Below are positions 26,701 to 35,969 of a DNA stretch of 64,000 nt, in pieces. Position numbers and translations under genes: made by a program. A model generated the notes under the pieces. The model was not told where the DNA came from. It did not search any database and worked only from the letters and a program-made list of their open reading frames with translations. Each line of letters starts with the position of its first letter. Positions within the stretch are counted from its first letter, which is position 1. The stretch lies in contig CASDTX010000025.1 in assembly GCA_949283695.1 (NCBI GenBank), positions 248,001 through 312,000 of the forward strand, read 5' to 3'. This DNA is from an uncultured Eubacteriales bacterium (lineage in GTDB: Bacteria > Bacillota > Clostridia > Lachnospirales > Lachnospiraceae).

Positions 26701-29700
26701 TAATGGAGCAGCACACAGCTGGGGCGACGGAAGCAGCCAGTCTGTAGCAGTTCAGCCGGAGACAGAGTATGTGCTTACTGGAACCGCGAAGACAGACAGC
26801 AGTGCTCCCTACTATGTAGGTGCGAATGTGGACGGCAGAGAGATTTATGCCGTATTCTCCACAGACAGCAGCTATACAGACACAGCGGACAGTGCTGAGA
26901 AGCTTGCTTACGACGTACATGCAGGCGTGACAGACTGGACGGACTTTGAGATCCGGTTCACAACAGGTTCTGAGACAGAGTCTGTAAATGTTTATACCTG
27001 GATCGACAGCGGATACGGCTATCTGGACAATGTAGTTCTTAAGGAAGTCAGCGGCAAGTTAGACTGGACAGAATTCGACGCGCTGATCGCTGAGATCGAC
27101 GCAATGGATGAAGCGGAATACACAGAAGATTCCTGGGCTGAATTCCAGACCGTTGTAGCGGAAGCGAAAGAATTCAAGGCAAATGCGTCCGACGAGACGA
27201 AGCAGAGAGAGATCCGCCAGATGATCTCCACACTCAAAGACGCGATGGAGAACCTGATTTCCATCCATGAGCCGACAGGCGACGTTACTTATTATGTAGA
27301 CGCTGAAAACGGAAACGACGATAATGACGGTACAACACCGGATACCGCATGGAAGACGCTTGCAAAGGCATCCTCCATCCGTCAGCTGAAAGAAGGCGGA
27401 AGCATCCTCCTGAAAGCAGGAAGCGTATGGAACGGCGAGCAGCTGACCGTGAAGAACGCTCAGGGAACGAAGGAGAATCCGGTTGTCATCGGAAGCTACG
27501 GCGAAGGGGCGAAACCGGTCATCAACGGAAACGGAGCGAACTGGGATTATGACAGCAAGGAAGAACTTGCGGCAGTTCACATTTACAACAGTGAGCACAT
27601 CGTCATCGAGAACCTGGAGATCACAAACTGGGATTCTTCTGTAGGCAGCGCATATGTACAGAGCAGCAAGCTGCTGTCCGGTCTTGTAGTGGAGAACAAG
27701 GACGCGGGAGCACTTTCGAATGTAGTGATCCGCAACAATGAGATCCACGATGTGAACGGAAGAATGGCAGGCGGAGCTGAGAAAGCGGCCGGCGGTCTGA
27801 TCGTGGTTGTAACCGGCGGCGGAACCAACCATACAGGTAAGGTTGAGTCCTGGTTCAACGGATTGACCATCGATGGAAACGAAGTTTATAATGTATGCCA
27901 CGAAGCAATCTACATGGAGAGCGTATGGGCAAGCCGTACATTAGTAGGCGGCACAAGCAGCGATACAGGCTATCAGAATGCCGGAAACAGCAACTGGGTC
28001 GGCAGCAATGATGTCCTGATCGAGAACAACTATGTACACGATGTAGCCGGCGACGGTATCGTGCCGATCAATACAACGGACGCACTCGTTCAGTACAACC
28101 TGATCGACAACTCAGCGGACAGCAACTGGAATTACAGTGCGAACCCGAACCATGCGGCGCTGTGGACATGGGATACAGACAATGTAACATTCCGTTACAA
28201 TGAGGCGTTTAACACGTCCAAGGATTCTAAGGGAACAGCAGTCGGAAACGACAGTATGGCATTCGACTTTGACTATGGTGTACAGAACTGTCTGTACGAG
28301 TACAACTACAGCCATGACAATCTGGGCGGATTCCTGATGCTCTGCCCGGGACCAGGAGCAACGGTCAACAATATCGCAAGATATAACTTAAGTGTAAACG
28401 ACGGCCTGTATGAGGGAGCACCGATGATCCGCGTGGGCGGAGGAAAATACGGTTCTAACGGCGTACAGATCTATAACAATACGATGTACTGGGAGGGCAC
28501 AGGATATTCGGCAGCTCTTGCACAGTCATCGGATTGGGAAGGCTCTGTTGTGACAGATGTATCGATCTTCAACAACATCTTCTACGGACCGGCTGTATCA
28601 GGCAGCGTGAAACAGTCTGACGGCGTATCCTATTACAACAACCTCGTATACAGCGAGGATGGAAGCGCACAGGCAGTTTACCAGGCAGCAGCAAATGACG
28701 AGAACGCGGTTTATGAGGATCCGATGTTCGCGGACGTAACAGATTTCACGACAGGAAGCTGGGCAGACGGCGAGACAACGCTTGGCACAGCAGACGGATT
28801 CAAGATCCAGGAAGGCTCACCGGCCATCGACGCAGGAGCGGAACATCCGGATGCACCGGCAAGCGCTCCGTCAGCAGTAGCGGACGAGCTGGTTCCGAAC
28901 ACGACAGACAAACCGTTATCTGACTACTACGGCAACGCGCTTACCGATGGAAAGAACGATATCGGCGCCAATGAGTATACGGAAGAAGAAGTGAAGGAAC
29001 TGCGCATTGTGGAGGATCCGGCAGACGCGGAAGGCCTGTCAGGTGAGAACGCAGTATTTACAGTGAAAGCGGAAGGAAACGGACTGAGCTATCAGTGGCA
29101 GTACGCAAATGCAGATTCATCTGTATGGAGAGCTTCCTCTATGAGCGGCAGCGACACACCGCAGATCACCGTGCCGATCGCAAGCTACCGCGACGGTCAG
29201 AAATACCGCTGTGTTGTCACAGACAGAGCGGGCAACAGCGTGACATCTGAGAGCGCATCGATCAAGATGACCGTACCGACAGGAACACCGGTGATCACAT
29301 CTCAGCCGGAAGACTATACAGGAACATCCGGTGAGACCGCAATGTTCAAAGTGGCAGCAGAAGGAAACGGACTGAGCTATCAGTGGCAGTACTGCAACAA
29401 GGACTCCAATGTGTGGAGAAACTCTTCAATGACAGGAAGCCAGACCGCAGAGATCAGAGTAGAGATCGCGTCCTACAGAGACGGCCAGAAGTACAGATGT
29501 GTTGTCACCAGTGAAACTGGCGCAAGTGCAACTTCAGACGCGGCAGCGATTATCGTCGGCATCGCGGACGACGCACCGCATATTGTAAGCCAGCCGGCAA
29601 GCTATGAAGGCGCGGCAGGCGAGACCGCAGTGTTTGAAGTGAAAGCAGAAGGCGAGGGCCTGACCTACCAGTGGCAGTACTGCAATGCGAACTCCAATAT

Positions 29701-29857
29701 CTGGAGGACGTCATCCATGAAAGGAAACGGAACGTCAACATTAAGCGTACCGGTGACTGCGGCAAGGAACGGCCAGAAATACCGCTGTGTGATCACAAGC
29801 GGAACAGGAAGAGTGGTAACGACAGAGACAGCAGTGCTGACAGTTACCGCAAAGTAG
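23732..29857 (+). CDS. Secreted GH43_24-like + beta-helix enzyme, triple Ig tail (2041 aa)
   Basis: An extracellular enzyme with a signal peptide ending near VSA. A D-C-type binding module comes first (about 40-215), then a FIVAR helix bundle (228-292). The GH43 domain (297-680) has EGGHVRDMNLFKDDDGTAYV and TFQTQST, as in exo-beta-1,3-galactanases of subfamily 24. Next are a Big_4/D-C pair (690-947), a CBM4/9-like domain (950-1106) and a second FIVAR (1110-1178). A right-handed parallel beta-helix (1183-1753) ends in a choice-of-anchor-Q-like SPAIDAG segment. Three Ig-like repeats (1755-2041) close the protein. With the upstream GH30 enzyme it fits breakdown of type II arabinogalactan. The beta-helix activity is unknown. 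ATG 23732 follows GAAAGGA. Confidence 0.88.
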   Translation: MGRTTKKKEYGKAVLAGALSLAMVIQPMTVSAVEGSSITEDQIIANDYLLYLANCGTPDSSVVPEGFSSMGLYQSSVDQRYGEDAGTGLTWGLAEDTENTRAVSGGSSATSLTGSYIYMSDNEEVIYEAGKSGFLYSFEMPERESNEYLVTVGINNPWSQWGTKYEDIIIEDTMVEENLTAVGFEKEYEVTVTDGELNVFVQAHPDSREGSGDDPVISYIIVKAKPQYTLDALQIQIDSYKARVEGSAYGEASKAAFDEAIEAAQALVDSGAATEEEIQTALAAIEEAYANLKPVYTYTSITGTAGERMFDNNGNKIQAHGGQIQQFTIDGVTKWYWYGEDKTNGYRPVEGVHVYSSTDLYNWTDEGLALDAIEVPDEHYGDDSYVDLTIFETNEELKALYGDYAGVASDDPTYETKLEEVYWNLAEDRCVMERPKVLYNDATGQYVMWWHCDGRTPTNTADYGKARAGVAVADNPAGPFKFVGTYLLASDPDRTNHGFDSEGGHVRDMNLFKDDDGTAYVLYSSEGNEVMYIARLNDSYTGLAKDAEDMVLGEDFTISSTDSREAPAMFKYNGMYYLITSGCTGWAPNQAQYAVAEDPLGPWTRMGDPCVGDSNNNTFQTQSTCVIPVDAENGKFIYMGDRWFNPDSGGDLSDSRYVWLPIEFGSDNTIMIKDYSNWTLDELEGKGSISIDTELPKTAESAGSLMESLPAAIDVTIGGVTYNDTPVAWSLDEDVAALGDYVLGDVTVTGSLAELNREFTISVFCCPPSLVYFADCATGTDNPSEIYDRFAAGADELLNMVSDQAYGNDNGINWGYTSTPGASGGSSSQDMGSHTPGDFYDSGWWATSSGTIDYSFELDPGSYAVMTGYQEWWSSTRGIKITVKSVSADGTETEIGTTTFTLSGQQDMQQRTDVVVPDDSDHVIVTISKNSGSDPVLSWIGIVGTEAAEPTENLVVNGSFENGSTGWNLGSGASIQTGSDAPDGTQYMRDNGAAHSWGDGSSQSVAVQPETEYVLTGTAKTDSSAPYYVGANVDGREIYAVFSTDSSYTDTADSAEKLAYDVHAGVTDWTDFEIRFTTGSETESVNVYTWIDSGYGYLDNVVLKEVSGKLDWTEFDALIAEIDAMDEAEYTEDSWAEFQTVVAEAKEFKANASDETKQREIRQMISTLKDAMENLISIHEPTGDVTYYVDAENGNDDNDGTTPDTAWKTLAKASSIRQLKEGGSILLKAGSVWNGEQLTVKNAQGTKENPVVIGSYGEGAKPVINGNGANWDYDSKEELAAVHIYNSEHIVIENLEITNWDSSVGSAYVQSSKLLSGLVVENKDAGALSNVVIRNNEIHDVNGRMAGGAEKAAGGLIVVVTGGGTNHTGKVESWFNGLTIDGNEVYNVCHEAIYMESVWASRTLVGGTSSDTGYQNAGNSNWVGSNDVLIENNYVHDVAGDGIVPINTTDALVQYNLIDNSADSNWNYSANPNHAALWTWDTDNVTFRYNEAFNTSKDSKGTAVGNDSMAFDFDYGVQNCLYEYNYSHDNLGGFLMLCPGPGATVNNIARYNLSVNDGLYEGAPMIRVGGGKYGSNGVQIYNNTMYWEGTGYSAALAQSSDWEGSVVTDVSIFNNIFYGPAVSGSVKQSDGVSYYNNLVYSEDGSAQAVYQAAANDENAVYEDPMFADVTDFTTGSWADGETTLGTADGFKIQEGSPAIDAGAEHPDAPASAPSAVADELVPNTTDKPLSDYYGNALTDGKNDIGANEYTEEEVKELRIVEDPADAEGLSGENAVFTVKAEGNGLSYQWQYANADSSVWRASSMSGSDTPQITVPIASYRDGQKYRCVVTDRAGNSVTSESASIKMTVPTGTPVITSQPEDYTGTSGETAMFKVAAEGNGLSYQWQYCNKDSNVWRNSSMTGSQTAEIRVEIASYRDGQKYRCVVTSETGASATSDAAAIIVGIADDAPHIVSQPASYEGAAGETAVFEVKAEGEGLTYQWQYCNANSNIWRTSSMKGNGTSTLSVPVTAARNGQKYRCVITSGTGRVVTTETAVLTVTAK

Positions 29858-29878
29858 AACGTTGAAAACAGCACGGGC

Positions 29879-29924
29879 TCTGCCGCACATCGAAGGGTGC
29901 GGCAGACCCTGTGCATTTTCAGGG
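29879..29924 (+). promoter_or_regulatory. Tandem hairpins between the CAZyme and foldase genes
   Basis: A perfect 10-bp stem, TCTGCCGCAC (29879-29888) with GTGCGGCAGA (29897-29906), is followed at once by CCCTG/CAGGG (29907-29924). There is no T run. The ribosome binding site of the next gene follows directly. Partial attenuation or mRNA stabilisation is likely. Confidence 0.55.
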
Positions 29925-29939
29925 CAGGAAGGTAAGACA

Positions 29940-31004
29940 TTGAAAAAACGTGTTTTGGTTTTATGTACGGCATTTCTATGTACAGGAGTGATGCCCGGAT
30001 GCGGCTCTGACCAGGCGGACGGGCCGGAGAAAGAGGAGACTCCGAATGCGGACCATGTCGTCATGTATCTGGACGGGGACGCTGTGACAGAAGAGGAATA
30101 CGCTCTGATCGCGGCAGAGAACCGGAACCAGATCACCATGCAGTATACGACAGACCAGGTGAACGGGGAAGACTTCTGGCAGACGGAAATCGACGGAGCA
30201 GTCCCCTGCAGTCAGCTGGAGGAGCTTGTGCTTGAGGATCTGAAGTATGATTATGCAGTGAAGCATCTCGCCGTGGAGGCCGGGGTGACGGAAGATTATA
30301 CATACGAAGACCTGCTGGATAACATGGAAAGCGGGAACCAGGAGCGGGCGGACCAGCTGGCCGAGGAAGAGGTTGTTTACGGACTGACGGAATACGATGA
30401 GGCAGCCTATTATAACTACTGGTATTCCAATCTGGAAACACAGTGGAAAAACGAATGGATTCAAGGTGAGGCTGACGTTGGTGAGACAGACTGCAGGGAG
30501 TATTATGAGGAACATGCCGAGGACTTTACCTATGAGACCAGCGTCAGAATCCTGTACGCTGAGTTCTCATATCGCTCGGAGGAGGACTACGGAGAAGCGC
30601 AGCATTGGGGTCTGAGCCTGTCCCGGGCCATGGAAGCTTCTGAAGATCTGGAAGAGATCAAAGAGGCTTTCCCGGAGGCAGAGTTTCGAGAGCTGGAACT
30701 CAATGATTTCGACACCCAGGAGGGCATGAGCGGGGCTTATCTTCAGCGGTGGGAATACGCATCACAGCTGGAGGAAGGTCAGGTCTGCGGACCTTATGAA
30801 GATCATGGGCGGATCTGTGTGATGAAATGCATCAGCCGTACAGAGAACGGAACGCTGGAATTCGATGACGTGAAAGACAGAATTGAACGGATGCTGCAGG
30901 TAGAAGCCGCTGACCGGTGCATTCAGGAGACAGCAGACAGTATGAAAGTGGAAAGCGGTAAAATTTCAGCAGAATCTGTCATTATGAAGACAGTGAGCGA
31001 TTAA
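29940..31004 (+). CDS. PrsA/SurA-like peptidyl-prolyl isomerase lipoprotein
   Basis: A probable extracytoplasmic foldase of about 354 aa. The signal peptide ends in a MPGC lipobox (Cys21 from the TTG start at 29940), so it should be membrane-anchored. The middle has a SurA_N-like helical region. The C-terminal half (about 180-330) has a parvulin-like pattern (SVRILYAEF, GQVCGPYEDHGRICVMKC). TTG 29940 is preferred to ATG 29862 because AGGAAGG precedes it and it starts a clean signal sequence. Its place right after two very large secreted enzymes suggests it helps fold them; this is inference. Confidence 0.7.
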   Translation: MKKRVLVLCTAFLCTGVMPGCGSDQADGPEKEETPNADHVVMYLDGDAVTEEEYALIAAENRNQITMQYTTDQVNGEDFWQTEIDGAVPCSQLEELVLEDLKYDYAVKHLAVEAGVTEDYTYEDLLDNMESGNQERADQLAEEEVVYGLTEYDEAAYYNYWYSNLETQWKNEWIQGEADVGETDCREYYEEHAEDFTYETSVRILYAEFSYRSEEDYGEAQHWGLSLSRAMEASEDLEEIKEAFPEAEFRELELNDFDTQEGMSGAYLQRWEYASQLEEGQVCGPYEDHGRICVMKCISRTENGTLEFDDVKDRIERMLQVEAADRCIQETADSMKVESGKISAESVIMKTVSD

Positions 31005-31027
31005 CGGACGGGAGGAGAATGTTGAAC

Positions 31028-31513
31028 ATGAAGAAGAAAACAGGACTTTTATTATCACTGATATTGATTGTAATATTTGCGATCTCCGGATGCGGGGACG
31101 GCGACGCCGATAAAAAGGAAGGAACGCAGCAGAGCCAGGAGGACGAAAATGTTGACAGCTCAAAAGCGTTAACCGTGGAGAATGATACCTTCACTGTGGA
31201 TGACTTGATCTCCGGAATCGGATCGGAAGAGGCCGGACTTCTGACGATCCTTGGCGTGACCGAACCGGCAGAGTCCTATGAGGCGAATCTCTTTGGCCAG
31301 AAAGCGACTGTTACAATAACAGCGGATGAAGGGACTGTCAGCGCAGTCAACATGGAATTCTCATCTGTAGATGCAGGCTCCGTGCGAAATGCTGTTGCAG
31401 AACAGCTTGGACAGGACGGAGAGACGGCAGACGACGCTACCACATGGACATCAGGGGACCGGACAATTGTATTAACAGAGACGGATACAGGATGTACAGT
31501 GGAAATAAAGTAG
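31028..31513 (+). CDS. Small lipoprotein of unknown function
   Basis: A 161-aa protein with a hydrophobic signal and an ISGC lipobox (Cys22). The mature part begins with an acidic low-complexity linker, followed by a compact beta-rich domain without recognised motifs. ATG 31028 is chosen because GGAGGAG lies 10 bp upstream; ATG 31019 is too close to that site. It sits between the foldase and the exopolysaccharide genes and is probably in the same transcript. Confidence 0.72.
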   Translation: MKKKTGLLLSLILIVIFAISGCGDGDADKKEGTQQSQEDENVDSSKALTVENDTFTVDDLISGIGSEEAGLLTILGVTEPAESYEANLFGQKATVTITADEGTVSAVNMEFSSVDAGSVRNAVAEQLGQDGETADDATTWTSGDRTIVLTETDTGCTVEIK

Positions 31514-31556
31514 AACAAGACAGAAGACAAAAACAGACGCTAGGGCGGGGGACTTT

Positions 31557-32279
31557 ATGGACAAGATGAAAAATACAGCGTGCAGCCAGCTGCACTTGCA
31601 AAAGCAGAATACAAAATATTACATCATGAAGCGGGCAGCAGATATCGGCATATCTTTGGCAGGAATTGTGCTGCTGTCCCCTGTGCTGGCGGCCACCGCA
31701 GCGGCAGTCAAACTCTATGACGGCGGGAATGTGCTGTACAGCCAGATCCGTCTGACACAGAACGGGAAGCCGTTCCGTATCTATAAGTTCCGGAGTATGA
31801 GGATGGATTCTGAGAAGGACGGCATTGCCCGCATTGCTCAGAAAGACGACCAGCGCATCACCCCGGTAGGGAAGATGATCCGCAGACGGCATATTGACGA
31901 GCTGCCGCAGCTGTTTAATATTCTCAAAGGCGATATGTCCCTGGTGGGGCCAAGGCCGGAGCGTCCGGAGATCATGGAGAAATATATGCAGGAGCTTCCG
32001 GAATTCAGCCAGCGCCTTCAGGTGAAGGCAGGCCTGACCGGTTACGCGCAGATCTATGGCACGTATTATTCCACCCCCAGTGAAAAGCTGGAGATGGATA
32101 TGACATATGTTGAGCGGGCGTCACTCCTGGAAGACTTCCGGCTCCTGCTCGCGACAGGGAAGATCCTTCTGGCGGGGGACAAGGAAGAACAGGAACAAAA
32201 GAAGAAGATGCTTACCGTCAGTGCAGATTCCACAGGCTGGGATCATGTGCGCTGTGAAGGGGTCAGAGTGAAATATTAA
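31557..32279 (+). CDS. Exopolysaccharide initiating sugar-1-phosphate transferase
   Basis: A membrane-bound phosphoglycosyl transferase (Bac_transf/WcaJ-C family, 240 aa) that moves sugar-1-phosphate from a nucleotide sugar to undecaprenyl phosphate, starting the repeat unit. It has one hydrophobic segment (about 30-52), the YKFRSMRMDS motif, HIDELPQLFNILKGDMSLVG and GPRPERPE. It is the short monotopic form, lacking the N-terminal membrane domain of WcaJ. A close paralog lies at 53700-54383. It opens the Wzx/Wzy operon. Confidence 0.92.
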   Translation: MDKMKNTACSQLHLQKQNTKYYIMKRAADIGISLAGIVLLSPVLAATAAAVKLYDGGNVLYSQIRLTQNGKPFRIYKFRSMRMDSEKDGIARIAQKDDQRITPVGKMIRRRHIDELPQLFNILKGDMSLVGPRPERPEIMEKYMQELPEFSQRLQVKAGLTGYAQIYGTYYSTPSEKLEMDMTYVERASLLEDFRLLLATGKILLAGDKEEQEQKKKMLTVSADSTGWDHVRCEGVRVKY

Positions 32280-32306
32280 GATACATAACGAGGAGAAGGG
32301 AACCGG

Positions 32307-33254
32307 ATGGGCAGAGTAAAATACAGCGTTGTAATTCCCCTGTATAATAAGGCAGAATACATTCAGCGGACGATCAAGAGCGCGCTGAAGCAGAATTTCC
32401 AGGACTTCGAGGTGATCGTTGTAGACGATGGTTCTACAGACGATTCTCAGGAGCAGGCGCAGCAGGCCGCTTCGGATAAGGTCCGAATCATTCCGCAGGA
32501 GAATCAGGGAACCGCAGCAGCCAGAAACACCGGGATCCAGCATGCCTGTGGAGAGTATATTGCGTTTCTTGACGCGGATGACGAATGGGGGCCGCATTAT
32601 CTGGAGACCATCGACCGCCTGACGGAAGCATATCCACAGAGCGATATCTTCGTCACGGCCTACCGCATCGCCATGGGCGGAGGGAAATACAACTATTCCA
32701 GCCAGCTTACACCCGCCCAGGGGTGTCTTGACAGCTACTGGATGACCTTCCAGTATCCTTATGATTTCGTGTGGACTTCCGCAGTGACGATAAGAAAAAC
32801 CGCCATACTGAAAGCCGGATGCTTCAAACCCGGAGAGAAGATCGGCCAGGATCTTGACTTGTGGGCCCGGGTGGCGCGCGGCAATCCCAAAGTCGCATAT
32901 TCCTCCAGGATGTGCGTGACTTATAACAGAATGGCGGGACAGAACGCCAGAAGCAGAGAGAAGATCGCCTGTGCGGCCGCATTTCTCAAAGATCTGGAAG
33001 AAGAGCTGGAAAATACAGCACACACCAGAGAAGAGTTAGAGATGATACAGTATAAATATGATCTGAAAATGACGGTATACGTATTTACCTGTATCCTTGC
33101 CGGAGAGAAAACACGTGCCCGGAATGTGTATGCGGCATGGCGAGGGAAGAGAACAGCCAGAACAAGGCTGCTTCGGGCAGGACTGAAAGCGGCAATGATG
33201 ATGCCGGGAGGTGTGAACAGACTGCTGTATCAGGTACGGCTGAAGGTGTTTTAA
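32307..33254 (+). CDS. Family 2 glycosyltransferase
   Basis: A 315-aa inverting glycosyltransferase with a GT-A fold. SVVIPLYNKAEYIQRTI lies at the N-terminus, VVDDGSTDDS near residue 36, and the DxD-like FLDADDEW near 90. It adds a sugar to the lipid-linked exopolysaccharide intermediate on the inner face of the membrane. The donor and acceptor are not predictable. The C-terminal part is basic and helical, as in membrane-associated GT2 enzymes. Confidence 0.9.
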   Translation: MGRVKYSVVIPLYNKAEYIQRTIKSALKQNFQDFEVIVVDDGSTDDSQEQAQQAASDKVRIIPQENQGTAAARNTGIQHACGEYIAFLDADDEWGPHYLETIDRLTEAYPQSDIFVTAYRIAMGGGKYNYSSQLTPAQGCLDSYWMTFQYPYDFVWTSAVTIRKTAILKAGCFKPGEKIGQDLDLWARVARGNPKVAYSSRMCVTYNRMAGQNARSREKIACAAAFLKDLEEELENTAHTREELEMIQYKYDLKMTVYVFTCILAGEKTRARNVYAAWRGKRTARTRLLRAGLKAAMMMPGGVNRLLYQVRLKVF

Positions 33255-33294
33255 AAGGGAATAGATCAGAAAAGGAAAGGAGTCGGCAGATCCG

Positions 33295-34536
33295 ATGATA
33301 ATAGCAGCAGCACAGTGCCTGTCAGGAATATGGATTTTATACCGGTACAGACAGAATTATTTTCGGGCGATTGTCCTTTTTACATGTTTCTATATGGTTT
33401 TCCTGACTGCAGCAGAAGAAATGGACGTTACATTTACTCTGTATATTCTGTTCACTTTTTTTTCTCTTGCCATGGCTGAGAAGAAATTATCGAAAGGAAC
33501 GCTTCTTTTTCTGATATTTCTGCTGGTTTACGGATTCATCGGAGTACTTTTCCAGGAACCGATGAATACGGCCAGCGTATTGTGCACTAGATACGGTTTT
33601 TTAGTGCTGGGGCTGATGCAGTGCAGTCTGCATCTGCCTCAGTCTTTTGATGTCAGAAAGGAGATTGTATTTTCTCTTAGATGTGGGACAGCGACAGAGC
33701 TATTCATTTCAGCTTACCTGATGGTGCATGGCGATCTCGAGAGCAGACTGACGATTAATCATCAGGCAGTGGGCGGCTCTATGTCCATTGGACTTATTTT
33801 GTTGATTCTTGCGGTTTATTTTTATGACAGAGAGCAGTGGAAGAAACATCCTCTTTGGATTTATCTTGCTGTAAATCTTTGGGTTGTTGTGATGTCAGGA
33901 ACAAGAGGATATATTGTTATGGCATTTTTGCCCTTAATTCCGTTTGCGTGGAATTATTTTATGGAGAGAAAGTATTACAGGATGCGCTGGGCTGCAGGCG
34001 CTGTGATTTTGTGGATTTGTGCAGCGCTATTGATTTTCCGGTTTGAAGATGTTTATGAAACTCTCTCGGATCTATTGCGCTTGAATGAATCAATTGGTTA
34101 CCGAGTTTATGAAAATGCGTTTGTGAGAGAACTATATGTTATAGAACCATGGTATCATAAATTGGTTGGATTTGGGCTTGGAGGACGCGCAAACCATCTT
34201 CCAGAGACGCTTTCTGTAGCATGGGAAGCGGCGGGAGGCAGAGTCTGGATGGTGGAGAAATTGCTGACGGAAACGACTTGTCATAATTACTGGTACACAG
34301 TACTTTTCAAGCAAGGGGCACTGGGGCTCGCGGCAGTGTGTACGGTTATTATTCATTTTGTCAGCGAGAGCTTTAAAACAAGGAAATACAGCGGGGGAAT
34401 GTTCTGGACTCAGTTGTTTTTTGGTGCTGGAATTTTAATTTCGCTGACCTATAGAATTTCATCAACTTGTGGAATTTTTGAAACCCTCGTTTTACTCTGG
34501 ACAGCCAGAATATTTCAGGAAAAACAGGTAAGATAA
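33295..34536 (+). CDS. Wzy-type O-antigen/EPS polymerase
   Basis: An integral membrane protein of 413 aa with about ten hydrophobic segments and a larger extracytoplasmic loop (about 255-330) containing YHKLVGFGLGGRANHLPE. This loop pattern is typical of Wzy polymerases and O-antigen ligases. The base composition turns markedly AT-rich here. It lies between a glycosyltransferase and the flippase, as expected for the polymerase. Confidence 0.8.
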   Translation: MIIAAAQCLSGIWILYRYRQNYFRAIVLFTCFYMVFLTAAEEMDVTFTLYILFTFFSLAMAEKKLSKGTLLFLIFLLVYGFIGVLFQEPMNTASVLCTRYGFLVLGLMQCSLHLPQSFDVRKEIVFSLRCGTATELFISAYLMVHGDLESRLTINHQAVGGSMSIGLILLILAVYFYDREQWKKHPLWIYLAVNLWVVVMSGTRGYIVMAFLPLIPFAWNYFMERKYYRMRWAAGAVILWICAALLIFRFEDVYETLSDLLRLNESIGYRVYENAFVRELYVIEPWYHKLVGFGLGGRANHLPETLSVAWEAAGGRVWMVEKLLTETTCHNYWYTVLFKQGALGLAAVCTVIIHFVSESFKTRKYSGGMFWTQLFFGAGILISLTYRISSTCGIFETLVLLWTARIFQEKQVR

Positions 34537-34538
34537 TT

Positions 34539-35969
34539 ATGAATTTAATTTTTATGATCAGTATTGTTTTAAAGGCGGCAGGGGCTGTGCTTGAAATACT
34601 TCTGCAGATTGTTATAACGAGAGGGATCGGCGTTTCCGGATATGGAAGTTATACTACTTGGATTAATGCTGCCGATCTGTTATTCTGGTGCCTGTTCTCT
34701 GGAATTGTAAAGTGCAATACATTTTATCTGTCCGGCGGGCAGAATGCTCTGCGTATATTTAAGCGGAAATATTATACAAGATATGTGATACCTGTTATAA
34801 TATGTATCTGTGCTGCAGTATGGTGCGGGGGACAAACGGAATATCTTATCATAGCTGTAATTGCTCTGGCAGAACTTGGGATGCTTGACCAGAGCAGCTG
34901 TCTTCTGGCAGAGGGGCGCTATATTGTCTCACTGACAGGGGAGTATGTTTTCGGAAGACTTTTTCTCCTTGGCGGAGTGTTCACGCTTCAGCTGATGGGC
35001 AGATTCAGCCTGAATAAAGCTGTGGCGCTGTATCTGATCCAATACATATTTGTCATTCTTTTCTTTCTGGCTGCTGAAAAAAGAAAAGAAAGGGCTGCCC
35101 GGAAGGGAGCAGATCAGCAGGAAGACGGCGGGGGAGATCAGCAGAACATTTCTGTCAGAAAACTGCTGCGTTATCAGCGGGCGGATATTATGCAGGCAAT
35201 GATCGGACAGATGCCGGTCATTCTTCAATATTTTTTCGCGGGAGCATTTGAGGCGGGCGTAGTTGCGATCGTGCTCCTTGTAAAAAAGCTGATCAACTTT
35301 ATATCCGGACCGACTGCGAAAATATTCCTGCCGGAGTTCTCCCGTCTTTATCACAGGAAGGATAAAGACGGTCTTAAAAGGGAATTTTCCTCAATTATGA
35401 GGATACAGATGCTGTTTGCCGGACCGCTTGCCGTGGTACTGGCAGGGTATCCGGAAGTGGTTCTGCGGATTCTTGCAGAGGAACTGCTTCCATATGCGGG
35501 ACTTTTTACAGGATGTTCGCTTATATTTATTCTTGCCGCGACACTTGGGCCGTGCGGAGGCCTGATGCAGATGACGGGAAATGAACGGATGGATAACAGA
35601 TGCCGGGAAGCGGCTGTTTTATTCATGCTGGGAGTATTTGCCGTCATGCATAAAGATCCCCTTTTCGCGCTCTATGGACTTGGCGCCCAGACACTGGCAG
35701 AGTCTGTCAGTAAATATATATTTGTCTGCCGGTGGCTGGACGGCGCGCCTGTAAGGCTGTCTACATATCTGTCATGGTGGATCCTGCCCGCAGCAGGGGT
35801 GGGAATTACCAGGCTCGCACACTGGCAGGATTCACTGGTTATGATGATTCTCTGCGCTGGGGCGGTGTTCTGTATACAGTTTGTGACAGAAATGAAAAAC
35901 GGAAAAGGGCAGCTGGCTTTGAGGCGGCATATAAGGAGACAAGATGAGAAGAAAAATACTGATGATTAG
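34539..35969 (+). CDS. Wzx-type oligosaccharide flippase
   Basis: A polytopic membrane protein of 476 aa with about 12-14 hydrophobic segments and a polysaccharide_synt-like pattern (ITRGIGVSGYGSYTTW near residue 26). It would flip the lipid-linked repeat unit across the membrane. It begins 2 bp after the polymerase stop, and its 3' end overlaps the acyltransferase gene by 26 bp, so the three are tightly coupled. Confidence 0.88.
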   Translation: MNLIFMISIVLKAAGAVLEILLQIVITRGIGVSGYGSYTTWINAADLLFWCLFSGIVKCNTFYLSGGQNALRIFKRKYYTRYVIPVIICICAAVWCGGQTEYLIIAVIALAELGMLDQSSCLLAEGRYIVSLTGEYVFGRLFLLGGVFTLQLMGRFSLNKAVALYLIQYIFVILFFLAAEKRKERAARKGADQQEDGGGDQQNISVRKLLRYQRADIMQAMIGQMPVILQYFFAGAFEAGVVAIVLLVKKLINFISGPTAKIFLPEFSRLYHRKDKDGLKREFSSIMRIQMLFAGPLAVVLAGYPEVVLRILAEELLPYAGLFTGCSLIFILAATLGPCGGLMQMTGNERMDNRCREAAVLFMLGVFAVMHKDPLFALYGLGAQTLAESVSKYIFVCRWLDGAPVRLSTYLSWWILPAAGVGITRLAHWQDSLVMMILCAGAVFCIQFVTEMKNGKGQLALRRHIRRQDEKKNTDD

